A stretch of DNA of 64,000 nucleotides from Naematelia aurantialba. Taxonomy: Eukaryota > Basidiomycota > Tremellomycetes > Tremellales > Naemateliaceae. A program made the position numbers and the translations under genes. The notes beneath the pieces were generated by a model. It did not search any database. It was not told where the DNA came from and worked only from the letters and a program-made list of their open reading frames with translations. Where the stretch lies: positions 1,426,001 through 1,490,000 of the forward strand of contig JAKFAO010000008.1 in assembly GCA_021527695.1 (NCBI GenBank), in the 5' to 3' direction. This document shows, in pieces, positions 35,598 to 47,879 of this stretch (position 1 is its first letter; each line of letters opens with the position of its first letter).

Positions 35598-37246
35598 ATG
35601 GCGTCTGAACAGACCGAAGTCAAGTCTTGCTGCACCACGGGCCGTGAGTCCTTCCCCGGACTACGTTGGCAGCTTCAACTCCCCTCTCGTTCTCCCTCGA
35701 CAGAGACACGAATCCCTATAAGCTCCACCTATGGAGCGGCAGCTGATCGTTCGGGCAGATCTCCACCAGGGTACGCCACTCGGCAAGACACAAGTCGTCC
35801 ACGGGCTCTCGACCTACGTCTCGGAGCCAAACGGGACGCCAAAGGGGACCATCGTGTTCCTCAGCGACATCTTCGGGGTCTATCCCAATGCGAAGCTGGT
35901 TGCCGATGAATGGGCCGGCCAGGGATACCTCGCGTACTTTCCCGATCTTTTTGACGGCGACGCCGTACCGGTCGACATGTTGAATGTGCGTCTCGTCCCC
36001 CTTCTTCCAGTTTCACACCACAACTCGCACCAAACAACCCCCACGGCGCCGTGCCGTCCGCTCCGGATGCGCTCGGGTTTAGCAATCTAAGCTCAATATC
36101 CCTAGATGGCTGAGACTGCCGAGCCCGATACTGAGACTGATACGATACACACATAGACAATCGTACCTAACCACGAGGTCAAGGCAGAAGCGACCGTACT
36201 GTCCAGAGCCGCGGACGGTGCCAAGACAGCCGCGACCTTGGGACCGTGGCTTGTCAAACACCGTGAAGCCGGTAAGTTATCCAAGAATCTCCATTGAGTG
36301 TCGCTCCTGCTCTGCACCTGCCATTAATCGTGCTCACCGGTCTCAGTGGTCAAACCAAAGTTGGAAGCTTTTGTGCAGGCCGTACGTCAGGCCAATCCGT
36401 CGTGCGTCCACCTCTCCCTGCTCCCTGCCCGCAATCTGCCAACCTGCCAATCTCATGTCCACCGTGTCCACCCGCTGCCTGTCGGGCGAATATGGAGCTA
36501 ACGCTGCTGGTGTAGGGGCAAGATCGCCGCAGTCGGTTTCTGCTGGGGAGGGCGATACGCCGTCGTCCTCGCGCAGGGCGGCTCGCCCGCCAAGGTCGAT
36601 GTCGCCGTCGCGAACCATCCATGTATGCCCTCTCCTTGTACCCCACCCGTCTTACGATCCTGCATTCCTGGATTGCTTTGTCTCCGTGTATCGCTTGCGT
36701 CGCTGAAGCAATGCAGCGTTCCTGGTCAATGCCGATGTGGAGACTGTAACCTCCACGCCGGTATGTATCCTCAAGGGGACTGACGACGATATGATGGCCG
36801 ACTCGGCGCTTGACGACGTGAGTTGCCGCATGGCTGCCATGAGCTCCCAATGCGGTGTTGTCGATGTGTTAGCCGAGAGGGGGCACTGATGGAATCAGAT
36901 TGAAGGGATCCTCAGGCCAAAGCTGGGCGACAAGCTCGAGGTCCACCGCTTCCCTGATGCGTGAGTCGCAATGTCCTTTATGATTTTTACACTTTCACAT
37001 CTTACACCTCTTCGCCGTTACACCTTTACACTTTCTCTCCACCTTTTCTCCTGTACACCTGTACTTCCACACCGGTATGGAGCACAGATGTGACCAACCG
37101 CGCGCGCTTTGTTATGCTGATGCACTTGACCCAGAGTGCATGGCTTCACCATCCGCGGCGACCAGAACAACGACAAGCAGAAACAGGACAAGGCGGCCGC
37201 CCACGAGGCAGCCATGAAGTTTGTCGCCAAGCACTTTGGGGTCTAA
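35598..37246 (+). CDS. Dienelactone hydrolase family protein
   Basis: An alpha/beta hydrolase of the DLH family (Cys-His-Asp triad), related to carboxymethylenebutenolidase and fungal AIM2-type proteins; the natural substrate is unknown. The first exon 35598-35643 gives MASEQTEVKSCCTTG, with the Cys pair common in fungal members. It splices to 35759-35984, restoring HLHQGTPLGK and the FLSDIFGVYPNAKLVADEWA block. Later exons begin at 36151 (TIVPNHEV...) and include VKPKLEAFVQAVRQANP. The nucleophile elbow GFCWGGRYAVVLAQGG lies near 36530. After it come FLVNADVETVTSTP and TDDDMMA with the catalytic Asp. The final exon VHGFTIRGDQNN holds the catalytic His and ends KHFGV-TAA at 37244-37246. At least eight exons. 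No signal peptide is seen. Confidence 0.9.
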
Positions 37247-37620
37247 GTGCGCGGCGCCCCGCCTGGCGTGGTAGCGACGGTACTTGCCGCCGTCGTCGTC
37301 GTCGCTGTCGTCGAAATCGTCAAACTGAAGTCAGAAGTGTATCGGTCTGTAGCATTGTGCGTGGTGATGCGAATGGTGTCTATCACGTTCTTCCAATTCT
37401 TAAATGGCGCATTCACGTTCTTCCAAGTATCAAATGGCCCATTCTGTCAATCTCCCTGGATACTGCACTGACCCTCTGTCCGCTGGCAGATACTGCACTG
37501 ACCCTCTGTCCGCTGGCACAAGACAATGCATGTGAATGTAAGATCTCTAATGCTCCCGCGTGCGTTCACGCACTAGTTTTAGTGACGAGTCGAGATATGT
37601 TGTAATTCGCGATCCAGCGG
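37247..37620. other. Convergent intergenic region with duplications
   Basis: Lies between the 3' ends of the dienelactone hydrolase and monooxygenase genes. It holds a perfect 30-bp tandem duplication at 37459-37518. An imperfect duplication of about 30 bp with CACGTTCTTCCAA cores lies at about 37382-37440. Confidence 0.7.
37459..37518. repeat. Perfect 30-bp tandem duplication
   Basis: Two adjacent identical 30-mers, each beginning GATACTGCACTG and ending CCGCTGGCA, at 37459-37488 and 37489-37518. Confidence 0.95.
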
Positions 37621-39904
37621 TCAGTACCCCAACAACCGCTTTCGCAGCCCCGTATCTCTCCTCCTATCCCTTCTCCACGCCTCCACCTCCTTCCAATACC
37701 CCTCCACCTCGTCCCCGCCATCGGCCTCGCGCATGAGCTCAAAGGCATACTCTGTGTAGTCGAACTCGTAAGGAATCGCAAAGATCAATTCCTTGCGCGC
37801 CCGCTCCGAGATGCGCGTGGGTTTGACGTCCCGGATCGCCTGGGGCTCGTCCCCCGTCGACGTTGGCGTCGCCGTGGCAGTTGCAGTCGCGGTCGTAGTC
37901 GCCGCAGCGGCTGCGGCCTTGACGGAAGCAGCTACGTCAGCTGTCGTCCGGACCGCTGTTGCCGCTGTCGTCCGTGCCGTCGTTGCCACTGTTCCCGCTG
38001 TCCCCGCCGTTGCCGCCGCTGTGGTGTCACGCGCCGGTGCTGTAGAGACCGGCGGCGTGGCAGGGGGAGTGAGGTACGGAAACGAGTTGAGCACGAATGG
38101 ATTCGGGGGCGGGTTGGGCCGGTCCGGAAAGTTGGGCAACAAGCCCGCCCAGAGCAGCGCCGCCAGACGCGCCTGCACCTCGCTAAACGGGAAGGGAACG
38201 ATCTGGTATGCTACAGAGATTAGCCAGGCACACTGCACGAGCCATCTGACTGACGAGGCGGTTCCGCCTACCGCGCCGCTCGTCGACTTGACGGGAAGAT
38301 GGAGGCACAGTAGTAAGGAATCGTGATAGTGGTAGACACGCAAGGTGAAACTGTCGAGACTTACGCAGGCCGGGAAAGGCAATAGTGCGATCGCCTTCGA
38401 GGAAGAGCAACAATTCGTCCAGCCCCGTCATGTGTAGCCCCTTGAGGCCGCCAGTCTCCCATGCGTCCCCGCCCTGCCGCTCTTCAGCGGTGATGGTCGC
38501 TTCAAGCACCTGGCGCGACCTCCACGGCTCGTCCGTCGCCTTGCAAAACGGCAGCGAGTTGTTGTACCCCGTCGCGTAGATGATGGTATCGACGAGCTCT
38601 AGCGGTGGGCGTGTGCCGCCCTGGAAATGTATCCGCGCGTTGGGGGGCGCATCAATGTGGTCAATCAGCGGCAAGGGGTGGATGAATTTGGCCCAAGGCT
38701 CCTCTCCGGTGTTGTAGCCGCTGCGAGACGGTCCGCCGGTACTGGATTGGTAGACCGTAGTGAATGGCCTCGCGGGCGTCGGTGTCACGTCGTCGCCTTC
38801 CCCTTCTCGGCGCAGGGGAGACCCCTTCGCGTCGTAAAGGCCGATATTCAGCGATGAGATCTGCCGGACGATGTCTGCGCCGGAATTGCCAGCTCCCACA
38901 ACAAGCACGGTCTGGCCCGTATAATCCGTCGGTCGTCGGTACTCTCGCGAATGAAGCAGGTCACCAGGGAACGTTCTGATTGCTGTCAGCAAGCGAGAAA
39001 ATATACGACCAGCCCAGATCGCACGCTGAAGGGCGAGGAGGAACGCACGAAAGGCCGGGTGTAGGCGGGATCCATGTATCGCTGTAGTGCCCGTTGTTGA
39101 CAGATACAAAGTCAAACTCTTCGACCCTGCTTCCGTCTGGCCCAGACGACTGCAGTGTCCAGCGCCGTGCACCAGGTCGCGAGATATCAGGGGTGAGGTA
39201 CAGCCGTTCCACGCGTGTATTGCAACGGGTATACTGGCGGAGGTCGTACTCGGTGGCATACGCTTGCAAGTACCACAAGACCTCGACTGCCATGTCAGCG
39301 TCTTGCGTCGGCCGCGAAGCAAGGGCCGAGTGCGACTTACTGCCCCATGGTATTTCGGGCGTGTTTTCTGGGAAGGTAAAGCCGCGAAACGACATGAGAT
39401 CCTGCTAACGTCAGCGATGCTTTCTACGCAGCTCCCCGCCCAGCACAGACGACTCCCGCGAAATGCGTCCCCACGGATGACGCCTTGTAATGGCGGACGC
39501 CGCTCATCTGATGGGCAGTGACGAGAGACTTACATGCGGAAGCGTTGCTCTGAGGTTATCGTAGAATGGGGTCGGGTTCTCCCCTTGCGCAGGATACATG
39601 TACGTTTGTCCTGCGCCTTCTGGGCCGTCCGGCTGGACGCTGTGCAAGAGTCGTTGGGGATTGGGATCGTAGTTCCTGCGTCGAGTCAGCAACGCCATCC
39701 AGCTGCGCAACCCCGCAACCAGGACGACGACACGACGCACCATAGCCCACCGACGTCGTCCCGTGCCTCGAAGCCGACCAACTCCAACCTCGTCCTAGCA
39801 GCGACTTCGGGGCGTGCAAATGCGTCGCGAGCCTGTTTGAGCTGCGCTAGCCCGGCCGAGCCGATCCCAACCACGGCGATGCGTGTGACGGGCAGGTCAG
39901 ACAT
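37621..39904 (-). CDS. Flavin-containing monooxygenase
   Basis: An FAD- and NADPH-dependent monooxygenase of the FMO family, oxidising soft nucleophiles (N or S) on an unknown substrate. It starts at 39904 (MSDLPVTRIAVVGIGSAGLAQL), with the FAD-binding GxGxxG as GIGSAG. Following exons carry FEARDDVGGLW, NYDPNPQRLLHSVQPD, the FMO signature FPGDLLHSREY (FxGxxxHxxxY), the NADPH-binding VLVVGAGNSGADI and the ATGY motif IIYATGYNNSLPF. The last exon (from about 38210) inserts some 60 residues rich in Ala and Thr, between a Pro-rich loop (RPNPPPNPFVLNSFPYLTPP) and the C-terminal FAIPYEFDYTEYAFELMRE. The stop is at 37621. The Ala/Thr stretch comes from GCC/GTC-type trinucleotide slippage and is unlikely to be catalytic. 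Confidence 0.9.
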
Positions 39905-40847
39905 GCTGCCTCCTCTGCCGCTGCTTCCGATGTCGAGAGACAGGCGCCAGGTCACTGGGGCGAGCATACGAAACTAGAGCCAATATCGTGCTTGAGAAGG
40001 TCACTGCGTGTTCAAGCTCGGGGCGAGATCGGCGGTACGTATGGCGAGCTCCCTGTCTGTGCGCTGTTGAAGCTTCTACCCTGCGCACTGGCCTCTGCAC
40101 CTCCTCGCTGCTCGCTTGAATCGAGACTCAGTGACAGTGCGTGAATGGCTACGTATCAAGCCGAATGCAGTGTATAGCTAAAGGCTGCTAAAGTCAATGT
40201 CGACTTTTGACAGTCACCTCGTCTCTTTCTTTCTTTCCTTCCTCTTGGTTTCCACTCTCCATGTCAGTTTCCACTCTTTGCCATTTCCTGTTCCATCTTG
40301 CCTCTCTTGCATTCCGGGCTGCACAAGCTAGACAGACGACATGATACGTGGGTGGTGACAGATTGCGCCATCTGTCGGGTACCGCCGGGTCTCGACAACG
40401 GCCACGTTTTTATCTACGGTATCTCCACGGAATCCGCATGTCGGCAGATGTGTTCTCAGCGCACTCTGGTCCGCACATCCTGATGGCATCCAAGTAGGTA
40501 ACGGTCAGACCCCCACCTTGCGGACGTTGTGTGTCTTCCCACCGTATGTCACCAGGGAACAAGCGAAGTTCTACATCGGTCGCGAAACAGACATGTGGAT
40601 TCCTTCGATTCCTTCGCTCCATCCCGATTCGCCATCAAGCCTGAGACTCGGACCATTACTGGATTCATGGAGGCTGACACGCTTCTACATTTCGCCCGTT
40701 ACTACTGATTACTTGCCCTACTCGTACACTTTTAATTCACCCTCCCAAGCCTCCCACGGTACTTCGAGGCTAGACCAGAGGGCCCCAACATGAGACGGAA
40801 CTCCCAACTCGAGACTAATCCTGCCCTACAACACACACACACCCACG
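39905..40847. other. Intergenic region upstream of the monooxygenase
   Basis: A 943-bp spacer with the FMO promoter on the left and the permease 3' end on the right. A TTTC/TTCC-rich stretch sits at about 40222-40262. No gene is seen. Confidence 0.5.
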
Positions 40848-43053
40848 CTAAACGCTGGAGACGCCAGTCGCACCGCCAGAGACGCGCGAAGTTGCATAAT
40901 TCGTCTCGACGTGCTCAAAGTGCTCGTGGTCTAATTTCTTCTCCCCCTCGACAGGCGTGCCCATCGCTTCGGCAGCATGGGCAAACTGGTCCGCCGTGGT
41001 CGACTTGAACTTGCGCGCATGAACCTTGTTCTCGAACAGCACGTCGATCTCGCCAAATGAGCGGTCCTTCGTCTCGGGCAGGCGGAACCAGCACCAGATG
41101 AGACAGAGCAGGTTGGTGCCAGCGTAGAACAGACCGGTCTTGGCTCCCCAGTTCCAGGCTGAACGAGGTTGGCGTAAGCTTCACAGTTGGTATACTAGGG
41201 AAAGGATAGTGGCGCGAAGACGGTGATGAGAGAGTATCAACGGAGTGAGGGAGGCGTGAGAGAGTCTACTCACAAGTAGCCTGGACCATACGAGGCGTGA
41301 CCGAGTTGGAGAAGATACCGGTCAAGTTGTACACGAATCGACCAATAGTAATAGTCTTGTAGCGCAGTCGGCCGGACGGGGTTTCCGCGACCTAAAAAAT
41401 TTGGTAAGCAACAGATCTGTCACTAGCTGCCCTGCAAGGGTACTAACTATGGGGTAGCAAGCAGGTCCGACGGTGATCATGTTGGCCAAAGTCGAGATAA
41501 CAAGCAGCACACCAACGGCAATGTTGACATTATCGCCCGACGCAAAGCCCAGACCGCCAATGCAGATCAAGCAACAGAACATGAATGCCAGTCCGCCCAT
41601 GTAGATCGTGGCCCTGCCGACATGAGGCATGAGGAACCAGCAGATCACGCCGCCGACGATGTAGCACGCCGAAAGCGAGATGTTGACGTTGAATGATTGC
41701 ACTTCGGAGAATCCAGCGGCTTGGAGGAAGACGACGGCGTAGCCGAGGATGGCATTGCCACACAAGATCTGGGCAGCCCAGACGACCGCGTTCTGTCTGC
41801 ATCAGCATCACACTGTTGCGGTGTTCACCCTGCGAGAGGAGCTCTGATACGAGAGACAACTCACAATCTCCGTTCGACGCAGGTTCGTACCCCGGAAGCA
41901 CTCCAGGTAAGACGCGCCAGATGTCTCGGCCTTCTCCAGTCGAGTGGTGTGTTCAATGTATGCGAGAGTAGCCTCAATGTCACTGTCGCTGGTCTCACTC
42001 CCTTTTCGCAGGCGGTGGAGTGCTCGGCGGGCCAGCTCCGGCTTGCCCCGTCGGACAGCGTTCCAAGGTGAATCAGGGGCAAGGTAAGCTCCAATAAACA
42101 AGGGGATTGGCCAGATCCATTGAAGTGCGAAAGGCAACCGCCATCCTGCGGCCTATCAGCAGTATGCAAAAGAAGTTTTTTGATCCGACTTACCGAGATC
42201 ACCAGACACGTTGACAACTGCACGGACTACACCTGAAGACAGCAGGATACCGGCGCCCCAGCACATGCAGACGTAGGCGGTGACATAAGGTCGAAGAACG
42301 GTGGGCACGACTTCCGAGGCGTAACTCTGATTTCGTAAGTCTCTGGTTTGCCACCTGTCAAAGGGGCTACTTACCGTGCTCAAGGTCTGGAATACACCCC
42401 AAGGAATCTATCTGGCATCAGTCAAAGTTCCTACATCTTATGCAATGGAAGCCAGAGCACTCACGCCACACATTGATTCACCGAAAGCGAGTACGGGAAG
42501 TGAGGGGGCAAAGAACGGAATGAAGATTGCAACGGCCATCCAGGCGAGGAAGAACATCAACGTGACACGGGATCCAAAGCGATCTTGGCAAAACCCATTG
42601 ACGACGAGACCGGCGAGTTGGCCCACGAGTGACGAATTTGACAACCCAGATTGCCAGGGTGCTGACCCGTCAGTGGAACTCAACAAGTTATCGGATAGCT
42701 GCGAGCTTACCGGTGATGATCTTTGTGCCATCCGCTTGGACCGTGCCGAACCGGTTTTTGAACTGGTTCTGACCATAAAACGAGGTGATCTACCGTCTGT
42801 CAGCGACTCGTCCTGTTGTGGCAGGAGGGCCATGACTGACAATCACTACATCGTAGCCCTCCATTATGAGAGAAGTGCTGAGGAACATGGCCCAGAAGCA
42901 CGCTTTCTTGTACTTGTGTAGCGCCTGGCGAATGGTCATAAGGTGGTCGGCGGCATCGGACTCCTGCGCACGGCGGATGAGCTCGTACGTCTCCGAGTCT
43001 GTCGGGTCGAGTCCCGGCAGGTTGGCCGTTGGAAAGACTTTGTTTGTCGCCAT
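40848..43053 (-). CDS. Maltose/alpha-glucoside permease (MFS sugar porter family)
   Basis: A 12-TM proton symporter resembling fungal Mal/Agt alpha-glucoside transporters. It starts at 43053 (MATNKVFPTANLPGLDP); an in-frame ATG at 43068 would add five residues. The first exon ends in TM1 with FLSTSLIMEGYDVVI. Later exons carry LVGQLAGLVVNGFCQDRFG (the GxxxDRxG-like loop), IPWGVFQTLS, SYASEVVPTVLRPYVTAYV, ALQWIWPIPLFIGAYLAPDSPW and NAVRRGKPELARRALHRL. The last exon carries the C-terminal signature RLPETKDRSFGEIDVLFENKV, which is very close to yeast maltose permeases. The C-terminal tail is hydrophilic and ends at 40848. It is divergent from a Zn2Cys6 regulator, the usual arrangement of a MAL locus; no alpha-glucosidase is present in the window. 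Confidence 0.92.
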
Positions 43054-43451
43054 GGTGGTAATATCCACTTCGGAATTATATGTGTCCTTGACAGTTTATC
43101 GCCGGTAGTCGACTTCTGACTTGTTCGTGGGCTCCTATGCTGGCGAAGGCAGTGGACCGCTCCAGAGGAGGACAGGTACTGTAGATGCTGTATGGGGTGG
43201 CGGGGTGTCCCGTGGGGAACAACTAGTTCTATATATGTCTCTTCGCTACTGAATCTGTTGTGGGGTCGAGCATGGTTTGATAGTGATAGCCTGTTGAACG
43301 TACTGACACAAGTCAGGAGACCAACGAGGACCGCCGATCGGTCCTTCCTTACAGAGTGAGGCCGCAGCGCCGACTATACCGCGACTCTCAAAGCTATAGC
43401 ACGGTGTAAAGTCCGAGCTAGGTGGAGGCCGGTATGTGAATAGGAGGTACA

Positions 43452-43468
43452 CCGGGGTCACTGACCGG
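43452..43468. promoter_or_regulatory. Candidate zinc-cluster binding site (CGG-N9-CCG palindrome)
   Basis: The 17-bp sequence CCGGGGTCACTGACCGG has inverted CGG half sites spaced by nine bases and an almost symmetric core. It lies about 400 bp from the permease start and 700 bp from the regulator start. Confidence 0.4.
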
Positions 43469-44070
43469 ATTCAGCTGATGAACTCCTCGAGGAAGGGAGG
43501 GGGTAGGGCTGGGGTAAGGAAGGAGATGCGAGGGGCTACAGCGGGGTATCTGGGGCCGCGGAGGTAACGACGAGCCATAGCCATCACTCTCGGTCACTCT
43601 CGGCACTACTTTTGGTCGCTGTTCAGACCCTTCGGGGCATGTGATTAGGGCAAGCAAGAGGGATTTGTTGAGCAGAGTACCGCCGAGGTGAGCGGCCTAC
43701 GACCCGTAGGCACGGCTATTGCCGGCTGTAATTTGTGCCGGTCCCAGGCGAATCTCCTCCACCCGACTTGGCTATTGTGATTTTGCTGATGTCGATACTC
43801 TAGAACTGGTGAGAATAGGCTCATGCGAAAGCAGCACCGACCTTCAGCCAAAGAGTGACCCATAGGCGAGATCGGCCATCGGCTTCTCAGGTTCCTTGAT
43901 TGAAATCAACGGAAGCTCGGCTGATCAACAACAACAGACAGCAAGAAGCAACCGCAACAACGGTAGAAGCCATAAGCAAAGGCAGGAGCGGCACCGGGAG
44001 TGCTCACTCGGCGTCAAGTCGGTGCGACATGATAAGCCTGCCGGATACATTCCCGACTAGCCAGAGCAAT

Positions 44071-44112
44071 AGCTACAGCTACAGCTACAGCTACAGCTAC
44101 AGCTACAGCCAC
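44071..44112. repeat. Hexamer repeat (AGCTAC) just before the regulator start
   Basis: Six perfect AGCTAC copies followed by degenerate copies, ending about 50 bp before the ATG at 44161 and probably in the 5' leader. Confidence 0.9.
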
Positions 44113-44160
44113 AGCCAGAAGACCCGCCACAGCTAGAGCGACTAGAGAGAAAGTCTTGGG

Positions 44161-47065
44161 ATGATATCCGAACAGCCCCGTCGGCGGGCGCACGAATCGC
44201 CAAAGCTGCTGAAACGGGCTTGCGATCAGTGTCATGCGCGCAAAGTCAAGGTCCGTACGCTCTTCTGTACCTGCTACCGGCTCTGGGATCCCAACTGCTG
44301 CTCAGGGTATGCCATCTGATGCTCTGCGCCTGGTGGCGTATATTGTATCGTCAGACCTGCTGGTATTCTCCAACTACCCTAGCCCTCCGCTCATTATGCA
44401 TCGTGCCTTGTGGCTCTTCAGCCTTGTCCCTCATGCCAGATCGTCTCTCCTGCCTCCTCGTGATGGTGGTCGTACATCGCTGGACCCTCTGTGGCAACTT
44501 GATGCTAACTGTGACTCGTCTAGTGCGACGGCGGGACGCCGTGCGAGACATGCAAGAGGAGCGAATCGAAATGCACGTTCCTCAACCCTGTGCTTCCCAA
44601 GGGACCTATACCCAAGTAGGTGTCAGAACCTCCTTGACGCCCTACTTTTGCCTTTGAATATTGAGTGCGTCGACTTGTACCTGACTGACGCTACAGGTTC
44701 AACAAGTCTCGACGACTTACGGAGCCGACGAGAGCACGTATCTCACGTTCTAGCTCTCCCATTCGCCGGTTGCAGTACAACCTCAATTCCAACCTCGACA
44801 ACGGAGCCTCATCGTTAGCAATAGACTGGTCGTCCTGGCGCCTGCAGGACGATATCCTATCCTGGGCACAACGAACCGAAGCCTCTGCTGAAGCGGCGGC
44901 AAGCGTACAGAATTGGGAATTGTCAACATGGCAACCTGGAGAGAGCTCGACTGCTGTCCAGCGGCTTGACGACGGCTGGCACGTACCCGGTTCGAGCGGG
45001 CCTGACGGGACGCGTCCAGAAGAAACGTCACCGGCCCTCAACACGGCTGGCTTGGAGGGCTTTTCCCCGACTTCGACCGATGCCCTCCAGCACACCGCAC
45101 AGACCCAAATACAGTCTCAAGACCAGGGACAGGGAGGACAAGCCCCATCTCAAACACAGGGACAGGGACAGGGACAGGGACAAGTGGACGAGACTGATCC
45201 GCTGATTCGCCTCTTGGCACAGTCCCTGCCTCCAGCCTATCCTTCGACGACCATCATACCAACACAACCCCTACCGACGTTCGCATCTCCGCTGTACAAC
45301 AACTTTTCGATTCTAGGGACTGCGACTGACCCGGCACCTCTGCCATGGTCGATCCCATTCAGTCCGCCCGACGACATCTCGCCCATGATGACACTCACCC
45401 TCGATACGCTGATCCGGCCGCAGCTAGAAATATTCTTCCAGCGAATATACCCTATGATCCCAATCTTCCCTGCGTCTCACATCTTCTCTCGCCTGCTGGA
45501 TCCCGAACAACTGCAGTCACCTACATTCGTGTCGCTCGTGTTTTCCATGGTGGCGCTGTCGCTGATCCACCCGCTCCACCCGTCCGAGGTACCGAGCCGA
45601 CCTATGCGGGCGAGGCAAAGCAAGGTCCTGATGGACGAGGTGTTGCGCTTGCGCGGCAGGTGGGACTGGGGATGCAGACCTACCGTCGAAGGCGCTACCA
45701 CGAGCTACATGATGTTTGGGACGTTATTCGAGTTAGGCCACGCGGAGGGGGCGAGGTTGAGACTCAAAGAAGCTATCGGACTCGGTGAGGGCATGCGGCT
45801 GGGTGATTCGAGAGGGTACGCGGGAATGGAGAGGGATGAAGTGGGTAGGCGGGGGCGGCTCTTCTGGGTTCTCGCAGTCACAGAGCGGTGCGTCTGGTTT
45901 GAATCCCACGTCGTCGCCACCCCGACCATACACTTGTCTCGTGACCTATCCTGGGAGAATAGCTGATGATGCTGTGATTCCAGAGCATACGCGCTACAAC
46001 GTTCCGGAACAATAACATTCCACGGCCCAATCCACTTGCCGCAACTGATAGCCAACGCCCACGCACCACGAGTACTTGAAGATCCCGCCGGCCAGACACT
46101 CCGCCACCTAGCGCGCATCTTCTCCTTTGTCGACCAAGATATCATCGCATGCTGGAACGGCCTCTGCACACCATCCAGCTGCACCCGCCTGTCGCGCAGT
46201 AAAGCCCTCGAAGTGCTGCGGGCCCTCAAGGGAAGCGCGGGACACGTGTTTGGCTCCGAGCTGGATTTGGCGGGACTCAGCGAGGTGCAGAAGGCGGATC
46301 TGTTGATTACGTGGCAGTGGATTCGGAATCGCATATGGCGGCTTGCAGCAGGACATGGGTTGACTACTGACGGGACGGGAACGACTGCGAGAGCAGGAGG
46401 GGATGGAGGTGTGGGAGGCGGAGGCGGCGGAGCCATTCCAGGGCAGGAGTGGGAACTCACCCCAGACTACGTGGTGGATGTGGCGACGACGACGGTGGCG
46501 ATCTGCAAGCGGCTCTCGGCGAGCGCCATGGAGGCGCACGGAACGGGATTTGTGAGTGTTTCCTTTTCGTGTGGACGAGTGGTGTCGTTGGGAGTGGCGG
46601 GTATCGTCAGTGGCGGGTTTCATTAGTGGCGAGTAACATCAGTGGCGGGTACAACAGGACCAGTGCCCTCGACGATTGCTACGCCTGGCATGGTTCATCT
46701 GTATCAATGGCTTGTACTCAGTACAAATCCCAAGTACAATGAAGGACAGGCACCAAGTGCAAGGAGAGCGTGAAGAGTGGGGCGGAGGAACGGGGAGCCG
46801 CACGGAAGCACGCTGACCCGCTGGCTCGGTTCAGGTCGAAAAGCTGTACGACATCGCATCGATCATCACCACCCTCCTCCCGACCACCCCGTCGTTACAG
46901 ACCAAGCTGGTCCACGTTGCACGGACGGAGAAGTGGTCCGAGCTACTGCACAATCTGCACTACTTTGTCGCGCGGCATCGCGCCGGCGAGATCTGGGCGA
47001 AACCGATGCTCGAGGTCGTGCAGGCTGTGAGGGGGGCCAAGATGATTCTCGCCTCGGAGGCGTAG
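44161..47065 (+). CDS. Zn2Cys6 transcription factor, probable regulator of the adjacent sugar permease
   Basis: Starts at 44161 (MISEQPRRRAHESPKLLKRA). The zinc cluster CDQCHARKVKC-DGGTPC-ETC-KRSESKC has C-x2-C-x6-C-x5-C-x2-C-x6-C spacing, with an intron after KVK and acceptor near 44523. After another intron comes a basic linker (RRLTEPTRARISRSSSPIRR), then a Gln/Gly-rich run of TQGQGQGQGQ type near 45090-45190. The fungal_trans domain follows with LEIFFQRIYPMIPIFPASHIF, FSMVALSLIHPLHP, LKEAIGLGEGMRLGDS and GRLFWVLAVTERAYALQRSG. The C-terminal region holds a Gly-rich loop (GGDGGVGGGGGG). The last exon starts at about 46836 after an intron of nearly 280 nt and ends MILASEA-TAG at 47065. FFQRIYPMIPIF and RAYALQRSG resemble MAL-activator and AmyR-type proteins, and the divergent permease supports control of alpha-glucoside use (inference). 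Confidence 0.88.
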
Positions 47066-47879
47066 CCTGCGTGTTGTTGTGGCTCCATCGGTTGTTGTGA
47101 CTGATCCGAATTCGGGGGTTGGGGATCGGGGGTTGCGGAGATGGAGGTTGGGGGAAGGAGTAACTCGGAGCGTGGCGGCGCTGGGAAATGAGGTGATCAG
47201 GTTGTTGTTGGGGGAACGGGGGTCTCTTCAGTCGTTTTGTTGTACTTCATGACGAGTATTACGTCGCATCAGCTTCAGTACGCATCGGTCAGATAGAAGG
47301 GGCGGGTTAATGATGTAGCAGTGTCCATAGGCATTCCATGTACATGTACAGGTATATTGCATTGGCAATACCGCAACGAACTTTTCATTTCCACTGGAGG
47401 TAACGGTGGCGCGAGTGCATGGAGTGTGGTACTGTACATACAGTACTGTACAGTGGGGAAGCGGAATGTTCACGGAGACGCTAAACACCAGACCAGTAAT
47501 ACGACTCTGCCGAGTCCAAGCCACAGAACAACGGACCATCGCACCAACGTACATGGACGAAGATGCATGCCGGGAGCGACGCGCATCACCGCGGTACTGG
47601 ACGATGGACGCTCGGAGCGTTCGTATCCACAGCAACTACTGACACAGATACATGCTCCACACCTTTATGTTCTTTGACAACCTCTACTTTGCACTACAAG
47701 ATCCTCTCACCCGACCCACCCGACCCCCCCCCCCCCCCCCCCCCAAGAATACGCACGACCCACCAGAACACGAACAACCACGCACAACCACGCACATACA
47801 CAGACAACCACGCAAACACGCACAAGCCACAACCACAGACCGCGCATTGTTCAGACGCCACGAGCAGCGACGCCTTGTC
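47066..47879. other. Convergent intergenic region with poly-C run
   Basis: The 3' ends of the regulator and the GH127 gene meet here. A run of 21 C sits at 47724-47744, followed by an ACCACGCACA-rich stretch at about 47755-47840. No gene is seen. Confidence 0.6.

Larger units (their letters stand above)
43054..44160. promoter_or_regulatory. Divergent promoter region of permease and Zn2Cys6 regulator
   Basis: A 1.1-kb spacer between two divergent start codons. It contains an inverted CGG-N9-CCG element in a CCGGGGTCACTGACCGG palindrome at 43452-43468, a form bound by many zinc cluster dimers. A CTACAG hexamer run sits close to the regulator start. The regulatory role is inference. Confidence 0.5.
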
